Source: Tabrizicola_A sp044377735
GTDB taxonomy: Bacteria; Pseudomonadota; Alphaproteobacteria; Rhodobacterales; Rhodobacteraceae
Length of the DNA stretch: 64,000 nt
Direction of reading: 5' to 3'
Assembly: GCA_044377735.1 (NCBI GenBank)
Contig: JBILYK010000005.1
Span: 1-64,000 of the forward strand
Shown here: positions 52,340-61,474 of the stretch, piece by piece
How the letters are laid out: each line of letters opens with the position of its first letter
Position numbering within the stretch: position 1 is the first letter of the stretch
The notes under the pieces: model-generated
What the model saw: only the letters and a program-made list of their open reading frames with translations
Databases searched by the model: none
Told to the model about the DNA's origin: nothing
Made by a program: the position numbers and the translations under genes

Positions 52340-53800
52340 ATGATCGGCAGGCGGTCGCTGTTGGGCGGGCTTTTGGCGGGGGTTGCTGCGCCGCTTTGGG
52401 CCGAGGCCCCATCCTCGGCACCGCGCCCGCCGCGTCGGCCCGAGCCGGGCGAGGATCGCGCGATGAACCGCCTGATCGAGGCTGCCAAGCTCTCGGGCGC
52501 TTTGGCCTATGTGGTGGCTGACCGTGCCACGGGACGGATTCTCGCTTCTAAGGATGCCAATCTGCCCCTGCCGCCCGCCTCGGTCGCCAAGGCGATCACC
52601 TCGCTTTATGCGCTGGAGCAGCTTGGCCCCACCTTCCGCTTTCGCACCCGGTTGATGCGGCGCGGGACGGTGGTGAACGGGCGACTTGAGGGCGATCTGT
52701 TGCTGGTCGGCGGGGGCGATCCGAACCTTGACACCGACGCGCTTGGCGATCTGGCCGCCGCCCTTGCCGCCACGGGCCTGCGCGCGGTGTCGGGCCGGTT
52801 CATCGCCTGCGACGGGGCCCTGCCCGCCCATGCCCGCATTGCCGCCGATCAGCCCGACCATCTTGGCTATAACCCCGCAATCTCCGGGCTGAACCTGAAC
52901 TACAACCGGGTACATTTCGAATGGAAACCCACGGGGCAGGGCTGGCAACTGGCGATGGATGCGCGGGGCAATCGCTTTGTGCCGCCCGTTTCCGGGGTTG
53001 AGGTGGCTTTGGCCGCGCGCGAGGTGCCGATCTTTGCCTATGAGGGCGGCGATCCGGTGGAGCGTTGGACCGTGGCCGAACCCGCCTTGGGCAAGGGAGG
53101 AAGCCGTTGGCTACCCGTGCGCCGCCCCACGCCGCATGTGGCCGAAGTCTTTGCCACGCTCACCGCCGCCCACGGGCTGACCCTGCCGCGTGCCGAGATC
53201 ATGTCCCAGCCGCCTGCAGATGCGGTGGAAATCTTGGCGCATGAGGGGGAGGAGTTGACCACCGTCCTGGCCGATATGCTGCGCTTTTCCACCAACCTGA
53301 CGGCTGAGGCCGTCGGCTTGATGGCCAGCGGGGCAGGCAGTCTTTTGGGATCCGCCGCCGCGATGAGCGACTGGGCGCGGCGGCGTTTTGGCATGGCGGC
53401 GCGCTTTGTTGACCATTCGGGGCTTGGCGTCCAATCGGCGATCACCGCCGAAGAGTTGGTCAAGGTGATGCTGCGTGCCGATGCCGCGCGCCATGGCGAT
53501 CTTTTGACCGGGCTGCTGCGTGAAAAGGGGCTGGCCGATGATGAGGGCAAAGAGGTGAAATCCAGCCCCATTCGCATCCGCGCCAAATCTGGCACGCTGA
53601 ATTTCGTGTCCAATCTGGCGGGCTATGTGGCAGCGCCGGGGGGAGAGTTGGCCTTTGCCATTATCGCCGCCGATCCCGCGCGCCGTGCCGCCGTGCCGAT
53701 GAACGCGCGGGAAGAGCCCAAAGGCGGGCAAAGCTGGACCCGGCGCGCGCGCCGTCTGCATCATCAGATGATCCGGGCGTGGAGTAAGGCCTATCTCTGA
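52340..53800 (+). CDS. dacB: D-alanyl-D-alanine carboxypeptidase/endopeptidase, PBP4 type
   Basis: Periplasmic class C penicillin-binding protein that trims or cleaves peptidoglycan cross-links. The 486 residues carry a signal peptide with twin arginines (MIGRRSLLGGLLAGVAAPLW), the catalytic SVAK at 81-84, an SxN motif in RFSTNLTAE and the KSG triad in RAKSGTLNFVSNL, with the PBP4 insert between the first two. In-frame ATGs at 52295 and further upstream overlap nadD; 52340 is chosen for the clean signal peptide. Confidence 0.9.
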   Translation: MIGRRSLLGGLLAGVAAPLWAEAPSSAPRPPRRPEPGEDRAMNRLIEAAKLSGALAYVVADRATGRILASKDANLPLPPASVAKAITSLYALEQLGPTFRFRTRLMRRGTVVNGRLEGDLLLVGGGDPNLDTDALGDLAAALAATGLRAVSGRFIACDGALPAHARIAADQPDHLGYNPAISGLNLNYNRVHFEWKPTGQGWQLAMDARGNRFVPPVSGVEVALAAREVPIFAYEGGDPVERWTVAEPALGKGGSRWLPVRRPTPHVAEVFATLTAAHGLTLPRAEIMSQPPADAVEILAHEGEELTTVLADMLRFSTNLTAEAVGLMASGAGSLLGSAAAMSDWARRRFGMAARFVDHSGLGVQSAITAEELVKVMLRADAARHGDLLTGLLREKGLADDEGKEVKSSPIRIRAKSGTLNFVSNLAGYVAAPGGELAFAIIAADPARRAAVPMNAREEPKGGQSWTRRARRLHHQMIRAWSKAYL

Positions 53801-53914
53801 CAGAGAACACACCTGAGATACGCAATAAAATAAACATTTTCAAAAGTTTAGGGTTCTCATATTCCGCCTGCCTGTGGCCGCACTCAGGTGGGCGCCTGAC
53901 CCTTGTCTGACCCG

Positions 53915-53930
53915 TGGTAGTGCATTTGCA
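53915..53930 (+). promoter_or_regulatory. Possible sigma-54 promoter of the dimethylformamide operon
   Basis: TGGTAGTGCATTTGCA has the GG and GC doublets ten bases apart and the TTGCA end of the RpoN consensus TGGCACG-N4-TTGCA. Initiation would be near 53942, giving a leader of about 47 bases with AGGAGG before the ATG. The same bases contain the small palindrome GTGCATTTGCAC, which could instead be an operator for the LuxR-type regulator. Confidence 0.4.
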
Positions 53931-53988
53931 CCATAGACAGAACAGGCCACTTGGCCGTCCTTTGGAAAAAACACCAAAGGAGGAATAC

Positions 53989-55245
53989 ATGATTACCCTC
54001 GACCGTCGTCGCTTTCTTTTGACCTCTGCCGCAACCATCGCGGCGGTCTCTGTCACCGCCCCCGCCTTTGCCGCCGATCCCATCCTGATCGGGGTGCCCA
54101 CCGCCCAGACCGGCCCGGTCGGCGTGGCCGACCAGCAAGACTGGCTGAACGGTATCACCATGGCGGTGGAAGAGATCAACGCCGCGGGCGGCGTCAATGG
54201 CCGCATGTTGGAAACCCGCGTGGTGGACATTGACCTTCTGACCCCCGAAGGCACGGTGGCGGCCTTCCAAAACCTGACCGAACAGGGCGTGCATGCGCTG
54301 GCTCATTCCTTTGCACTTATCCCGCAGCCTGCGATGGATGTAGCCGCGGTGACCGGCACGCCCTATCTGAACGGCAACACCAGCCAGGCGACGCTGGACC
54401 TCATCAAGGCCGACCCGGTCAAATATCGCAACATCTTCCACATCGATGTGGCCGAAACCTGGTACGGCACGGGTTTTGTGCGCTATTTGCAAGACGCCAA
54501 GGCCGGTGGCTGGACGCCGAAGAACAACCGTGTCCACATCGTGCAGGAACAGATCGGCTATACCCAAGTCATCTCCAAGGCGACGCAGGCCGCGATTGCC
54601 GAGAGCAATGGCGAATGGGAGGTGGGGGCCATAACCGACATTCAGTTCCCGGTGCAGGATTGGTCGCCCATCATTCAGGCGCTGAAAGAGCAAGACGCAG
54701 GCACCATCATGATCTCGCACTGGGTCGCGGCTGAACTGGCGTCCTTTGCGACGACCTATGTGCTGGACCCGGTGCCCGGCGCGCTGGTCTATCTGCAATA
54801 TGGCCCCTCGCAGCCGGAATTCCTGGATCTGGCGGGCGATTCGGCGGAAGGCTTCATCTGGGGCACCGTGATTGGCACCTACAACGATGAAAAGGGCGCG
54901 GCTTTCCGTGAGGCCTATATGGCCAAGTTCCCCGGCACCATGGGCATGGTCTATACCGGGTCGGGCTATGACACGATCCACATCCTTGCCTCGGTCTGGG
55001 CCACGGTGGATCCGTCCGATTTCGACGCGGTGGGCAAAGCGATCAAGGCTGTGCGCCATCGCGGGGTCTGTGGGCTTTACACCTTTGACACTGACAGCAA
55101 CTCGGCCACGTCCTATCCAAACATGACGGATGATCCCGAGGGCGGTCAGGCGCATCTGATCTTCCAGGTGCAGGACGGGGCGCACAAGATCATCTCGCCC
55201 GCGCCCTTTGCGGAAAGCACGCTGCGGCCTGCGCCCTGGATGTAA
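53989..55245 (+). CDS. ABC transporter substrate-binding protein of the dimethylformamide operon
   Basis: Periplasmic type I binding protein of the urea/short-chain-amide/branched-chain amino acid family (418 residues). The N-terminus MITLDRRRFLLTSAATIAAV is a twin-arginine signal ending near AFA|ADP. The mature part has the typical GVPTAQTGPVGVADQQDWLNG ligand-site opening. AGGAGG lies directly upstream. Four transport genes and the dimethylformamidase genes follow, so the ligand is probably dimethylformamide or a related small amide; this is inferred from context. Confidence 0.88.
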   Translation: MITLDRRRFLLTSAATIAAVSVTAPAFAADPILIGVPTAQTGPVGVADQQDWLNGITMAVEEINAAGGVNGRMLETRVVDIDLLTPEGTVAAFQNLTEQGVHALAHSFALIPQPAMDVAAVTGTPYLNGNTSQATLDLIKADPVKYRNIFHIDVAETWYGTGFVRYLQDAKAGGWTPKNNRVHIVQEQIGYTQVISKATQAAIAESNGEWEVGAITDIQFPVQDWSPIIQALKEQDAGTIMISHWVAAELASFATTYVLDPVPGALVYLQYGPSQPEFLDLAGDSAEGFIWGTVIGTYNDEKGAAFREAYMAKFPGTMGMVYTGSGYDTIHILASVWATVDPSDFDAVGKAIKAVRHRGVCGLYTFDTDSNSATSYPNMTDDPEGGQAHLIFQVQDGAHKIISPAPFAESTLRPAPWM

Positions 55246-55260
55246 GGCAGGGGGCAGGTC

Positions 55261-55992
55261 ATGACAGCCCAAGATGGCATCTTCGGCTGCCGAGGGATCG
55301 GTATTTCCTTCGGTGGCCGCGCGATCCTTCGGGATGTCACCCTTTCCGTGTCTCCCGGAGAGGTCTTGGGTCTTGTCGGTCCCAATGGGGCCGGCAAGAC
55401 CTCTTTGTTCGAAATCCTTTGTGGTCGCTACACCGCCAGCGCGGGACAAGTGATGATGGAGGGGCGCGACGTCACCACCATGGCGGTGCATGACCGCGCC
55501 CGCGCCGGGCTTGCGCGCACCTATCAAAGCCCGGTGGTGCCGGGGGCCTTGACCATTGGTGAAAGCCTGCGCGCGGCGCGTTATGCTTATGCACCTTACA
55601 AAACGCGTATGGAGGCGGAATGGGCCTGCCATCTGGCCAATCTGCGCCAGCCTTGGGACCGGTTGGCGGGGTCACTGGACACGTTTGACCGCCGCAAGCT
55701 TCTCTTGGCCTGCCTGTTGATGCGCAAGCCCAAGGTGCTGCTTCTGGATGAACCGGCCTCGGGCCTTATCAATTCCGAGATTGACGAGTTGGACCTTATC
55801 ATCCGCCGTCTGGTCGACGAATACCACATCGCCGCGATCCTGATCGAACACCGGCTGGAACTGCTCTCAGCCATCGCCGACCGGGCGGTGGTTCTGGACA
55901 TGGGCGAGGTGATTGCCACCGGCACCCCGGTCGAGGTGTTTCAAAACCCCCGCGTGCTGGCCGCCTATTTTGAGGAGCCCGCGCATGGTTGA
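55261..55992 (+). CDS. ABC transporter ATP-binding protein (LivG/UrtD type), degenerate signature
   Basis: One of two ATPases of the importer (243 residues). Walker A is GPNGAGKTS (about 40-48) and Walker B VLLLDEP, but the position of the LSGGQ signature reads LDTFDRRKLLLA: the serine and glycines are lost. In a heterodimer with the normal second ATPase only one of the two composite ATP sites would be fully active. It overlaps the next gene by eight bases. Confidence 0.87.
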   Translation: MTAQDGIFGCRGIGISFGGRAILRDVTLSVSPGEVLGLVGPNGAGKTSLFEILCGRYTASAGQVMMEGRDVTTMAVHDRARAGLARTYQSPVVPGALTIGESLRAARYAYAPYKTRMEAEWACHLANLRQPWDRLAGSLDTFDRRKLLLACLLMRKPKVLLLDEPASGLINSEIDELDLIIRRLVDEYHIAAILIEHRLELLSAIADRAVVLDMGEVIATGTPVEVFQNPRVLAAYFEEPAHG

Positions 55993-56683
55993 GGTTCTCA
56001 AGATCACTGGCCTGACGGCGGGCTACGGTCCCCTGCGCGTGCTGCACGAGATTGATTTCAAAGTCGCCGAGGGCGAGCGCGTGGGTCTTGTCGGCCTCAA
56101 CGGCCATGGCAAGACCACGCTTTTTCGGGCGATTTCCTCGCTGGTCGGCTGGCAGTCGGGGTCGATCCTTTTGAACGGGGTCGAGGTGGGCGGCAGCCGC
56201 TCTACTGGGCCGGGGCGCAAGACGGCGGCCATCGTGCGCGCAGGTCTGGCGATGACGCCGCAGGGCGATGCGATTTTCCCCGGTCTGACCGTGGCGCAGC
56301 ATCTCGATTGTGGGGCTTATACGCCGACAGCGTGGAAAGAACGCAAGGCACGGCGGGATATGGTCTTCGACATCTTCCCGCCCCTGCGCAAGCTGGAACA
56401 CGCGCTCGTCGGCCGCCTCTCGGGCGGTGAGCGGCGCATGGTCTCGGTCGGCCGGGCGCTGATGGTAGAGGCGTCCTTGTATCTGATCGACGAGCCGTCC
56501 TTGGGCCTTGCGCCCAAGATCAGCGCATCCGTGATCGAGGCGCTCTTTGCCTTGCCGAAGGATGGGCGCGCCATGGTGATTGCTGAACAGAACGTTGCCC
56601 TGTTGTCGGGCCGGGTCGACCGGATGGTCGGCATGCATGCCGGCCGCATCCGGGGCGACGTTGGCCATGTGAGTTTGCATTGA
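55985..56683 (+). CDS. ABC transporter ATP-binding protein (LivF/UrtE type)
   Basis: Second ATPase of the importer (232 residues) with Walker A GLNGHGKTT (about 37-45), an intact signature LSGGERR, Walker B LYLIDEP and the H-loop region AEQNVALL. ATG 55985 lies inside the end of the previous gene, so the two are coupled. It partners the degenerate ATPase at 55261. Confidence 0.9.
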   Translation: MVEVLKITGLTAGYGPLRVLHEIDFKVAEGERVGLVGLNGHGKTTLFRAISSLVGWQSGSILLNGVEVGGSRSTGPGRKTAAIVRAGLAMTPQGDAIFPGLTVAQHLDCGAYTPTAWKERKARRDMVFDIFPPLRKLEHALVGRLSGGERRMVSVGRALMVEASLYLIDEPSLGLAPKISASVIEALFALPKDGRAMVIAEQNVALLSGRVDRMVGMHAGRIRGDVGHVSLH

Positions 56684-56696
56684 TGGAAAGTCACTG

Positions 56697-57626
56697 ATGG
56701 ATTTGGGCGTCACACTCATTCACGGGCTGAACCTTGCCGCCATTTACGGGCTGATGGCGATTGGCATTTCGCTGTTGTGGTCATCGGTCGGCATGATCAA
56801 CATGGCCCATGGCGCGACCTTTGCTGTGTCCGGCTATGCCGCCTGGATCGCGGTTGAGGCGATGAAGCCCCTGATCCTTGCCACCTTTGGCAAGACAGCA
56901 CTGGGCACGGCGGCCATGGCTGGGGTGACTCTATCAGCAGGGGCTGGGTTTGGGGCGCTTTTTGGCGCGTTGATCTACCTTCTGGCCTTTCTGCCCTTGC
57001 ACGACAAACCAAACTTCCCGGTGCGCAGCCTGATTGTCACCTTGGCGATCAACCTTGCGACCGTGCAGGGGCTGTTGTGGTATTTCGGGCCAAAGCAGAA
57101 AAACCTGCCCAAGATCTTTGGCACCGGTAAGGTGGATCTGGGATTTATCTCGGCCCGCTATGACCAGATCGGGGCCATCGTGTCGACCGCGTTGATCCTT
57201 GGGCTGGTGCTTTTGTGGCTGCGTGTTAGCCGCAAGGGGCTGGAAATCCGCGCCATGATGCAAAACCCCGAAGGGGCGGTGCTGTCGGGCATTTCGGTGC
57301 GCTGGACGGCCCTTCCCGTCACCATGTTGACCGGGGCTTTGGCGGGGATGGCGGCGATCCTGCTCAGCCAGTCGATCTTTGTCTCGCCCACCTCTGGCAC
57401 CATGCCACTGATCAAGGGGTTGACGATTGCTCTTCTGGGCGGGCTAGGCTCGGTTCCCGGTGCGGTGGCGGGCGCGGTCATCATCGGGTTTCTCGAGGCG
57501 GTGGTGGGTGCCATCCCCTTCCTTGGCCAACGCTATGTGCTCTTTGCCACCTTTCTCTTCATCATCGTCGTTCTCATCATCCGCCCGCGTGGGATTGGTG
57601 GGCTGTTGGATGAGGCGCGGAAATGA
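56697..57626 (+). CDS. ABC transporter permease (LivH/UrtB type)
   Basis: Inner-membrane channel subunit of 309 residues with about eight helices and the family features GINMAHG-like MINMAHGATFAVSGY (about 34-48) and the EAA-like loop near GLGSVPGAVAGAVIIGFLEA. It lies 13 bases after the ATPase gene and four bases before the overlap with the next permease (ATGA at 57623). Confidence 0.9.
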   Translation: MDLGVTLIHGLNLAAIYGLMAIGISLLWSSVGMINMAHGATFAVSGYAAWIAVEAMKPLILATFGKTALGTAAMAGVTLSAGAGFGALFGALIYLLAFLPLHDKPNFPVRSLIVTLAINLATVQGLLWYFGPKQKNLPKIFGTGKVDLGFISARYDQIGAIVSTALILGLVLLWLRVSRKGLEIRAMMQNPEGAVLSGISVRWTALPVTMLTGALAGMAAILLSQSIFVSPTSGTMPLIKGLTIALLGGLGSVPGAVAGAVIIGFLEAVVGAIPFLGQRYVLFATFLFIIVVLIIRPRGIGGLLDEARK

Positions 57627-59140
57627 CAGATAAAACGCTTTATGAAATAGGCCAGCGTCCCGCTGAGATCCTCCTGCACCCCGATGGCGATGCGCCGCTG
57701 ACGCGCCGCCGCTTGCCGTTCACCCGCCGCCATATCTTTAAATGGCGCTCGCGGCTGAACCCCAAAACGCTGGAACAAGAGCGTTTGATGGCCGACAAGC
57801 GGCCCTTGTGGTGGGCCATCGGTCTGGGCGCGCTGGCACTGACAGCGCCTTTCCTGTCGAACCAGATGCTGACGATTGCCGCGATTTTCTGCATCTTTTC
57901 AGCCATCAACGTGCTGTGGACACTGGTCATCGGCACGGCGGGGATTTTCAGCCTTGCCACCTTGGCGATCTTTGGAATCGGGGCCTATGTATCGGCCGCG
58001 TTGAACGTCTATCTGGGCCTGCCCTGGCCTTTGATGTTCGTGGCGGGCGGCCTTGCGGGGCTGGTGGTGGGGGGCTTTCTGGCGCTGCCCTCAACGCGTC
58101 TTGACGGGCTTTACTATGCACTTCTGACCATGGGTTTTGCCGAGATTTGCCGGGTTTTTATCCAGCAACTCAAGCCCCTTGGCCCGCAAAACGGCAGCAT
58201 CAACAACGTCGGCAGCTTCATTCCCGCAGAATGGCAGTTGCAAAGACCGGGGCTTCTTTTGGGTTTTGCCGGGGCCTTTGTGATCTTGCTGCTGGCCCTT
58301 TTGGTCTTTCGCATCGTCAATTCCGAACGGCTGGGGATGCTCTTGCAAACCGCGCGCGAGGATGAGGCGTTTGCCGAGGCCACCGGCATCGATTATCGCC
58401 GGGCGCGGCTGCATGTGTTTCTGATTTCCTCTGCTGGGCTGGGGGTGATCGGGGCGTTTTATGCACAGTTTTACAACTCGATCTCGCCGCAGGTGTTCAG
58501 CCTCGATCAGTTGATGCTGCTCTTCGCGATGATCGTCATCGGCGGTTTGGGCCGCAGCGAAGGCGCGGTGATTGGCACCGCGATTGTGGTTCTGATCGAC
58601 AAGGGTCTTTTGAACCTTGGCCCGGTTCGCATCCTTCTGGTTGCCGCCATCATGCTGGGGGTGACGCTTTTTCTTCACAACGGCCTTGCCGGGGCGCGTG
58701 AGCAGTTCCGCGGCTGGCGCCGTCGCAAACAATCTGAGGCGCGCGCGCGCCGCACTGAAAAGGGGGGTGAGGTTATGCCCGAAGAAGCCATCGAGATCGC
58801 CGACAAGCAGGAAATCTACTATCGCCGTTTTCAAAAGCGCCTGCGCGACCGGTTGAAGACGCTCATCACACCCGAGCTCATTGAAGAGCATCGGCGCAAC
58901 CCCCTGGGCCATCATTCCGACAGCCTGTCGCGTGTGTTGAACCATTTCCGCCGGGGCGAGGTGGCCGACAAATACGCCATCATGCGCCAGCCCGAGGCGT
59001 TTCACGCCTATAAGATCGTGGCCTTTTCCGGCGTGCGCGGCGCGCCGCCGCGTCTGGTGGATGATCGCACCTATTATGACATCAACGAGGCCTATCACGC
59101 GGTGTTCCTCTTGCGTGTCAATGACCTGATGGAAGCCTGA
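57623..59140 (+). CDS. ABC permease (LivM/UrtC type) in one frame with the dimethylformamidase small subunit
   Basis: An uninterrupted 505-codon frame. Residues 1 to about 380 form a LivM-type permease with an N-terminal cytoplasmic extension, about nine helices and the loop GIDYRRARLHVFLISSAGLG. Residues 385-505 are the small subunit of N,N-dimethylformamidase. No stop separates them; the junction RRRKQSEARARRTEKGGEVM is hydrophilic, as expected of a cytoplasmic linker. Either a true membrane-tethered fusion is made, or the internal start at 58775 makes the subunit separately, or both. Confidence 0.85.
   Translation: MTDKTLYEIGQRPAEILLHPDGDAPLTRRRLPFTRRHIFKWRSRLNPKTLEQERLMADKRPLWWAIGLGALALTAPFLSNQMLTIAAIFCIFSAINVLWTLVIGTAGIFSLATLAIFGIGAYVSAALNVYLGLPWPLMFVAGGLAGLVVGGFLALPSTRLDGLYYALLTMGFAEICRVFIQQLKPLGPQNGSINNVGSFIPAEWQLQRPGLLLGFAGAFVILLLALLVFRIVNSERLGMLLQTAREDEAFAEATGIDYRRARLHVFLISSAGLGVIGAFYAQFYNSISPQVFSLDQLMLLFAMIVIGGLGRSEGAVIGTAIVVLIDKGLLNLGPVRILLVAAIMLGVTLFLHNGLAGAREQFRGWRRRKQSEARARRTEKGGEVMPEEAIEIADKQEIYYRRFQKRLRDRLKTLITPELIEEHRRNPLGHHSDSLSRVLNHFRRGEVADKYAIMRQPEAFHAYKIVAFSGVRGAPPRLVDDRTYYDINEAYHAVFLLRVNDLMEA
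58775..59140 (+). CDS. dmfA1: N,N-dimethylformamidase small (alpha) subunit, internal start within the permease frame
   Basis: The 121-residue product MPEEAIEIADKQEIYYRRFQ... matches the small subunit of bacterial dimethylformamidase, including LRDRLKTLITPELIEEHRRN, RNPLGHHSDSLSRVLNHFR and the C-terminal YHAVFLLRVNDLM. The ATG at 58775 has AAAGGGGGGTGAGG just upstream, an effective Shine-Dalgarno, so free subunit can be made although the codons also belong to the permease frame. The large-subunit gene starts one base after its stop. Confidence 0.8.
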   Translation: MPEEAIEIADKQEIYYRRFQKRLRDRLKTLITPELIEEHRRNPLGHHSDSLSRVLNHFRRGEVADKYAIMRQPEAFHAYKIVAFSGVRGAPPRLVDDRTYYDINEAYHAVFLLRVNDLMEA

Positions 59141-59141
59141 C

Positions 59142-61451
59142 ATGACCAATACCCGCATCTTCGGCTATGCCGATCCCTTGTGCGCCCGTGCCGGTGGGCG
59201 CGTGGATTTCATGATCTCGGTCGAGGGCCGCGATGAGGTGCAGGCCCGTTTGGTCCGCGTGCTGCACGGCGATGAGAACCCCGAGGGACCGGGATATGTC
59301 GAACAGGCGGTAGAGGTTGCGCTGCCCGCCAGCCTGAAGGTGAAACGCCAGTTCACCCAAGTTGGCAGCTTTGCCCGCGCCGATGATCCGGATGGGAAGC
59401 TGGATGAATTATCCTCTTTCACGCTTTTTGCCCATGTGTTCCCGACCTTGCCCAAGTCCGAACGCCAGCAGATTCTGGGGCGGTGGGATATTGAAGGCTC
59501 CAAAGGGTTCGGTCTGGGCATTGATCCCGATGGTCATGTCGCCATGTGGCTGGGTGATGGCGCGGGGGTGGATGAGATCCGCACCGAGATCACCCTTGTG
59601 CCGCGCGCGTGGTATTTTGTGGCCGCCAGCTATGATGCCGCCACCAAAGAGGCGCAGCTTCATGTCATCACCTGCGTGACCCAGTGGAACAGCCGGATTT
59701 CCACCGTGGTGCCCTTTCAAGGCGACAGTTGGATCAAAGAGACGCTCCGCCACGGGCCGGGGGCCACGGCGGGGGCTGCCCGCTTCAAACTCGCCTCAGC
59801 CACCGCCTATAACCCGGTGCGCGGCCATTACGGGGCGTTTTTGTTCAACGGCAAGATTGACCGGTCGGGCGTCTACACCCGCCCCTTAACCCGGCCCGAG
59901 GTCGAGGCGCTCGCGCGTGGCGCTGCACCGGGGCGCGAGGGGCTTTTGGCCTATTGGGACCCCACCGCCAATCTGGCCCGCGACGGCGTGGGCGACACCA
60001 TTCCCGACACGGGCCCGCATGGGCTGCATATGCAAGGCGTCAACAGCCCGGTGCGCTGCATGACCGGGGTCAACTGGCGCGGCGAGGACAGCTATCGTCT
60101 GGCACCTGAAACCTTTGGTGGCGTCCATTTCCACGACGATGCCATGACCGATTGTCAATGGGATGTGACCCATTCCCTGGCCCTGCCGGACGATCTGAAG
60201 TCAGGCGTCTATTGCCTGAAGGTTTCGGGCGGCGGGGGCGAGGACAGCATCCCCTTCATCGTACGGCCCAAGACGCCCAAGGCAAAGCTGGCCTTCCTTC
60301 TGCCGACCTTCACCTATCTGGCCTACGGCAACGAACACCTCAGCTATGAGGCCCCCATCGCCCAAGCCATCACTGCCCATACCCCGGTGATCGTGGCCGA
60401 GGATCTGGAATACAAGAAACTCGAAGAATTCGGGCTTTCGACCTATGACCACCACGCCGACGGGGCGGGCTGCTGCTTTTCGTCTTGGAAACGCCCGATC
60501 ATCACGCTGCGCCCGCGTTACCGGCTGCCTGCGATGAACTTCCCTTGGGCGCTGCCTGCCGATCTGTCGCTGATCTGGTGGCTGGAACATGCGGGCTATG
60601 ACTATGACCTCATCACCGACCATGACCTGCATGCCGAGGGGTTGGACTGCCTGAAACCCTATGCCTGCGTGGTGAATGGCACCCATCCGGAATACTATTC
60701 CGAAGAAATGATGGACGCGACCGAGGCCTATTTGGGCCAAGGTGGGCGCGTCATGTATCTGGGTGGCAATGGCTATTACTGGGTCACCGGCACGCGGCCG
60801 AATGATCCGGCCTGCATCGAGGTGCGCAAACTGGACTCAGGCAGCCGGGCTTGGCAGGCTGAACCGGGCGAGGGCTATCTTGCCTCAACCGGTCAGCGCT
60901 CGGGCCTGTGGCGCAGCCGGGGCCGCGCGCCGCAAAAGATTGTCGGCCTTGGCTTTACCACCGAAGGCATGGACGCATCAGAACCGTTTGAACGCATGCC
61001 CGACAGTTTCCACCGCCGGGTGTCGTGGATTATGGAGGGCATTGGTGAGGAGGAATTGATCGGCGATTTCGGCCTTGCCTGTGACGGGGCAGGGGGGGTG
61101 GAACTGGACCGCTATGAGCTGGGTCTGGGCACCCCGCCCCATACCATGCTCTTGGCCGCGACAATCGGGCATTCCGACAACTACCCTTTGGTCAGCGAAG
61201 AGGTCACCTATGCCTTCCCCGGCCGGGGCGGCACGCAGGATGCGCAGGTGCGTGGCGACATGATCTATTTCACCACGCCCAATCACGGCGCCTGCTTTGC
61301 CGCAGGCTCGATCGCATGGTCACAGGCCCTGCCTTGCCGAGGTGGTGAAAACAACGTGGCCCGAATCATGCGAAACGTGTTGAATGCGTTTCTGACGCAA
61401 GGAGAGCTGCCCGGAGCTGCCTTCAAAGGCGACGAAAAGCTTTGGCGCTAG
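59142..61451 (+). CDS. dmfA2: N,N-dimethylformamidase large (beta) subunit
   Basis: Hydrolyses N,N-dimethylformamide to dimethylamine and formate. The 769 residues show a laminin-G-like N-terminal half and a C-terminal catalytic half. The family uses an unusual mononuclear iron held by two tyrosines and one glutamate; the candidates here are Tyr392 or Tyr395 (FTYLAYGNEH), Tyr435 (STYDHHADG) and Glu517 (THPEYYS), all present. Full length, ending in DEKLWR. It lies between the small subunit and a LuxR-type regulator. Confidence 0.92.
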   Translation: MTNTRIFGYADPLCARAGGRVDFMISVEGRDEVQARLVRVLHGDENPEGPGYVEQAVEVALPASLKVKRQFTQVGSFARADDPDGKLDELSSFTLFAHVFPTLPKSERQQILGRWDIEGSKGFGLGIDPDGHVAMWLGDGAGVDEIRTEITLVPRAWYFVAASYDAATKEAQLHVITCVTQWNSRISTVVPFQGDSWIKETLRHGPGATAGAARFKLASATAYNPVRGHYGAFLFNGKIDRSGVYTRPLTRPEVEALARGAAPGREGLLAYWDPTANLARDGVGDTIPDTGPHGLHMQGVNSPVRCMTGVNWRGEDSYRLAPETFGGVHFHDDAMTDCQWDVTHSLALPDDLKSGVYCLKVSGGGGEDSIPFIVRPKTPKAKLAFLLPTFTYLAYGNEHLSYEAPIAQAITAHTPVIVAEDLEYKKLEEFGLSTYDHHADGAGCCFSSWKRPIITLRPRYRLPAMNFPWALPADLSLIWWLEHAGYDYDLITDHDLHAEGLDCLKPYACVVNGTHPEYYSEEMMDATEAYLGQGGRVMYLGGNGYYWVTGTRPNDPACIEVRKLDSGSRAWQAEPGEGYLASTGQRSGLWRSRGRAPQKIVGLGFTTEGMDASEPFERMPDSFHRRVSWIMEGIGEEELIGDFGLACDGAGGVELDRYELGLGTPPHTMLLAATIGHSDNYPLVSEEVTYAFPGRGGTQDAQVRGDMIYFTTPNHGACFAAGSIAWSQALPCRGGENNVARIMRNVLNAFLTQGELPGAAFKGDEKLWR

Positions 61452-61474
61452 CCTTGCGAGCAAAGGGGGCGCCC

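Noticed and set aside
53989..59140. Annotation of the importer as a urea transporter (UrtABCDE)
   Set aside because: Family similarity is general, and the downstream genes encode dimethylformamidase rather than urease; the substrate is better left as an amide inferred from context.
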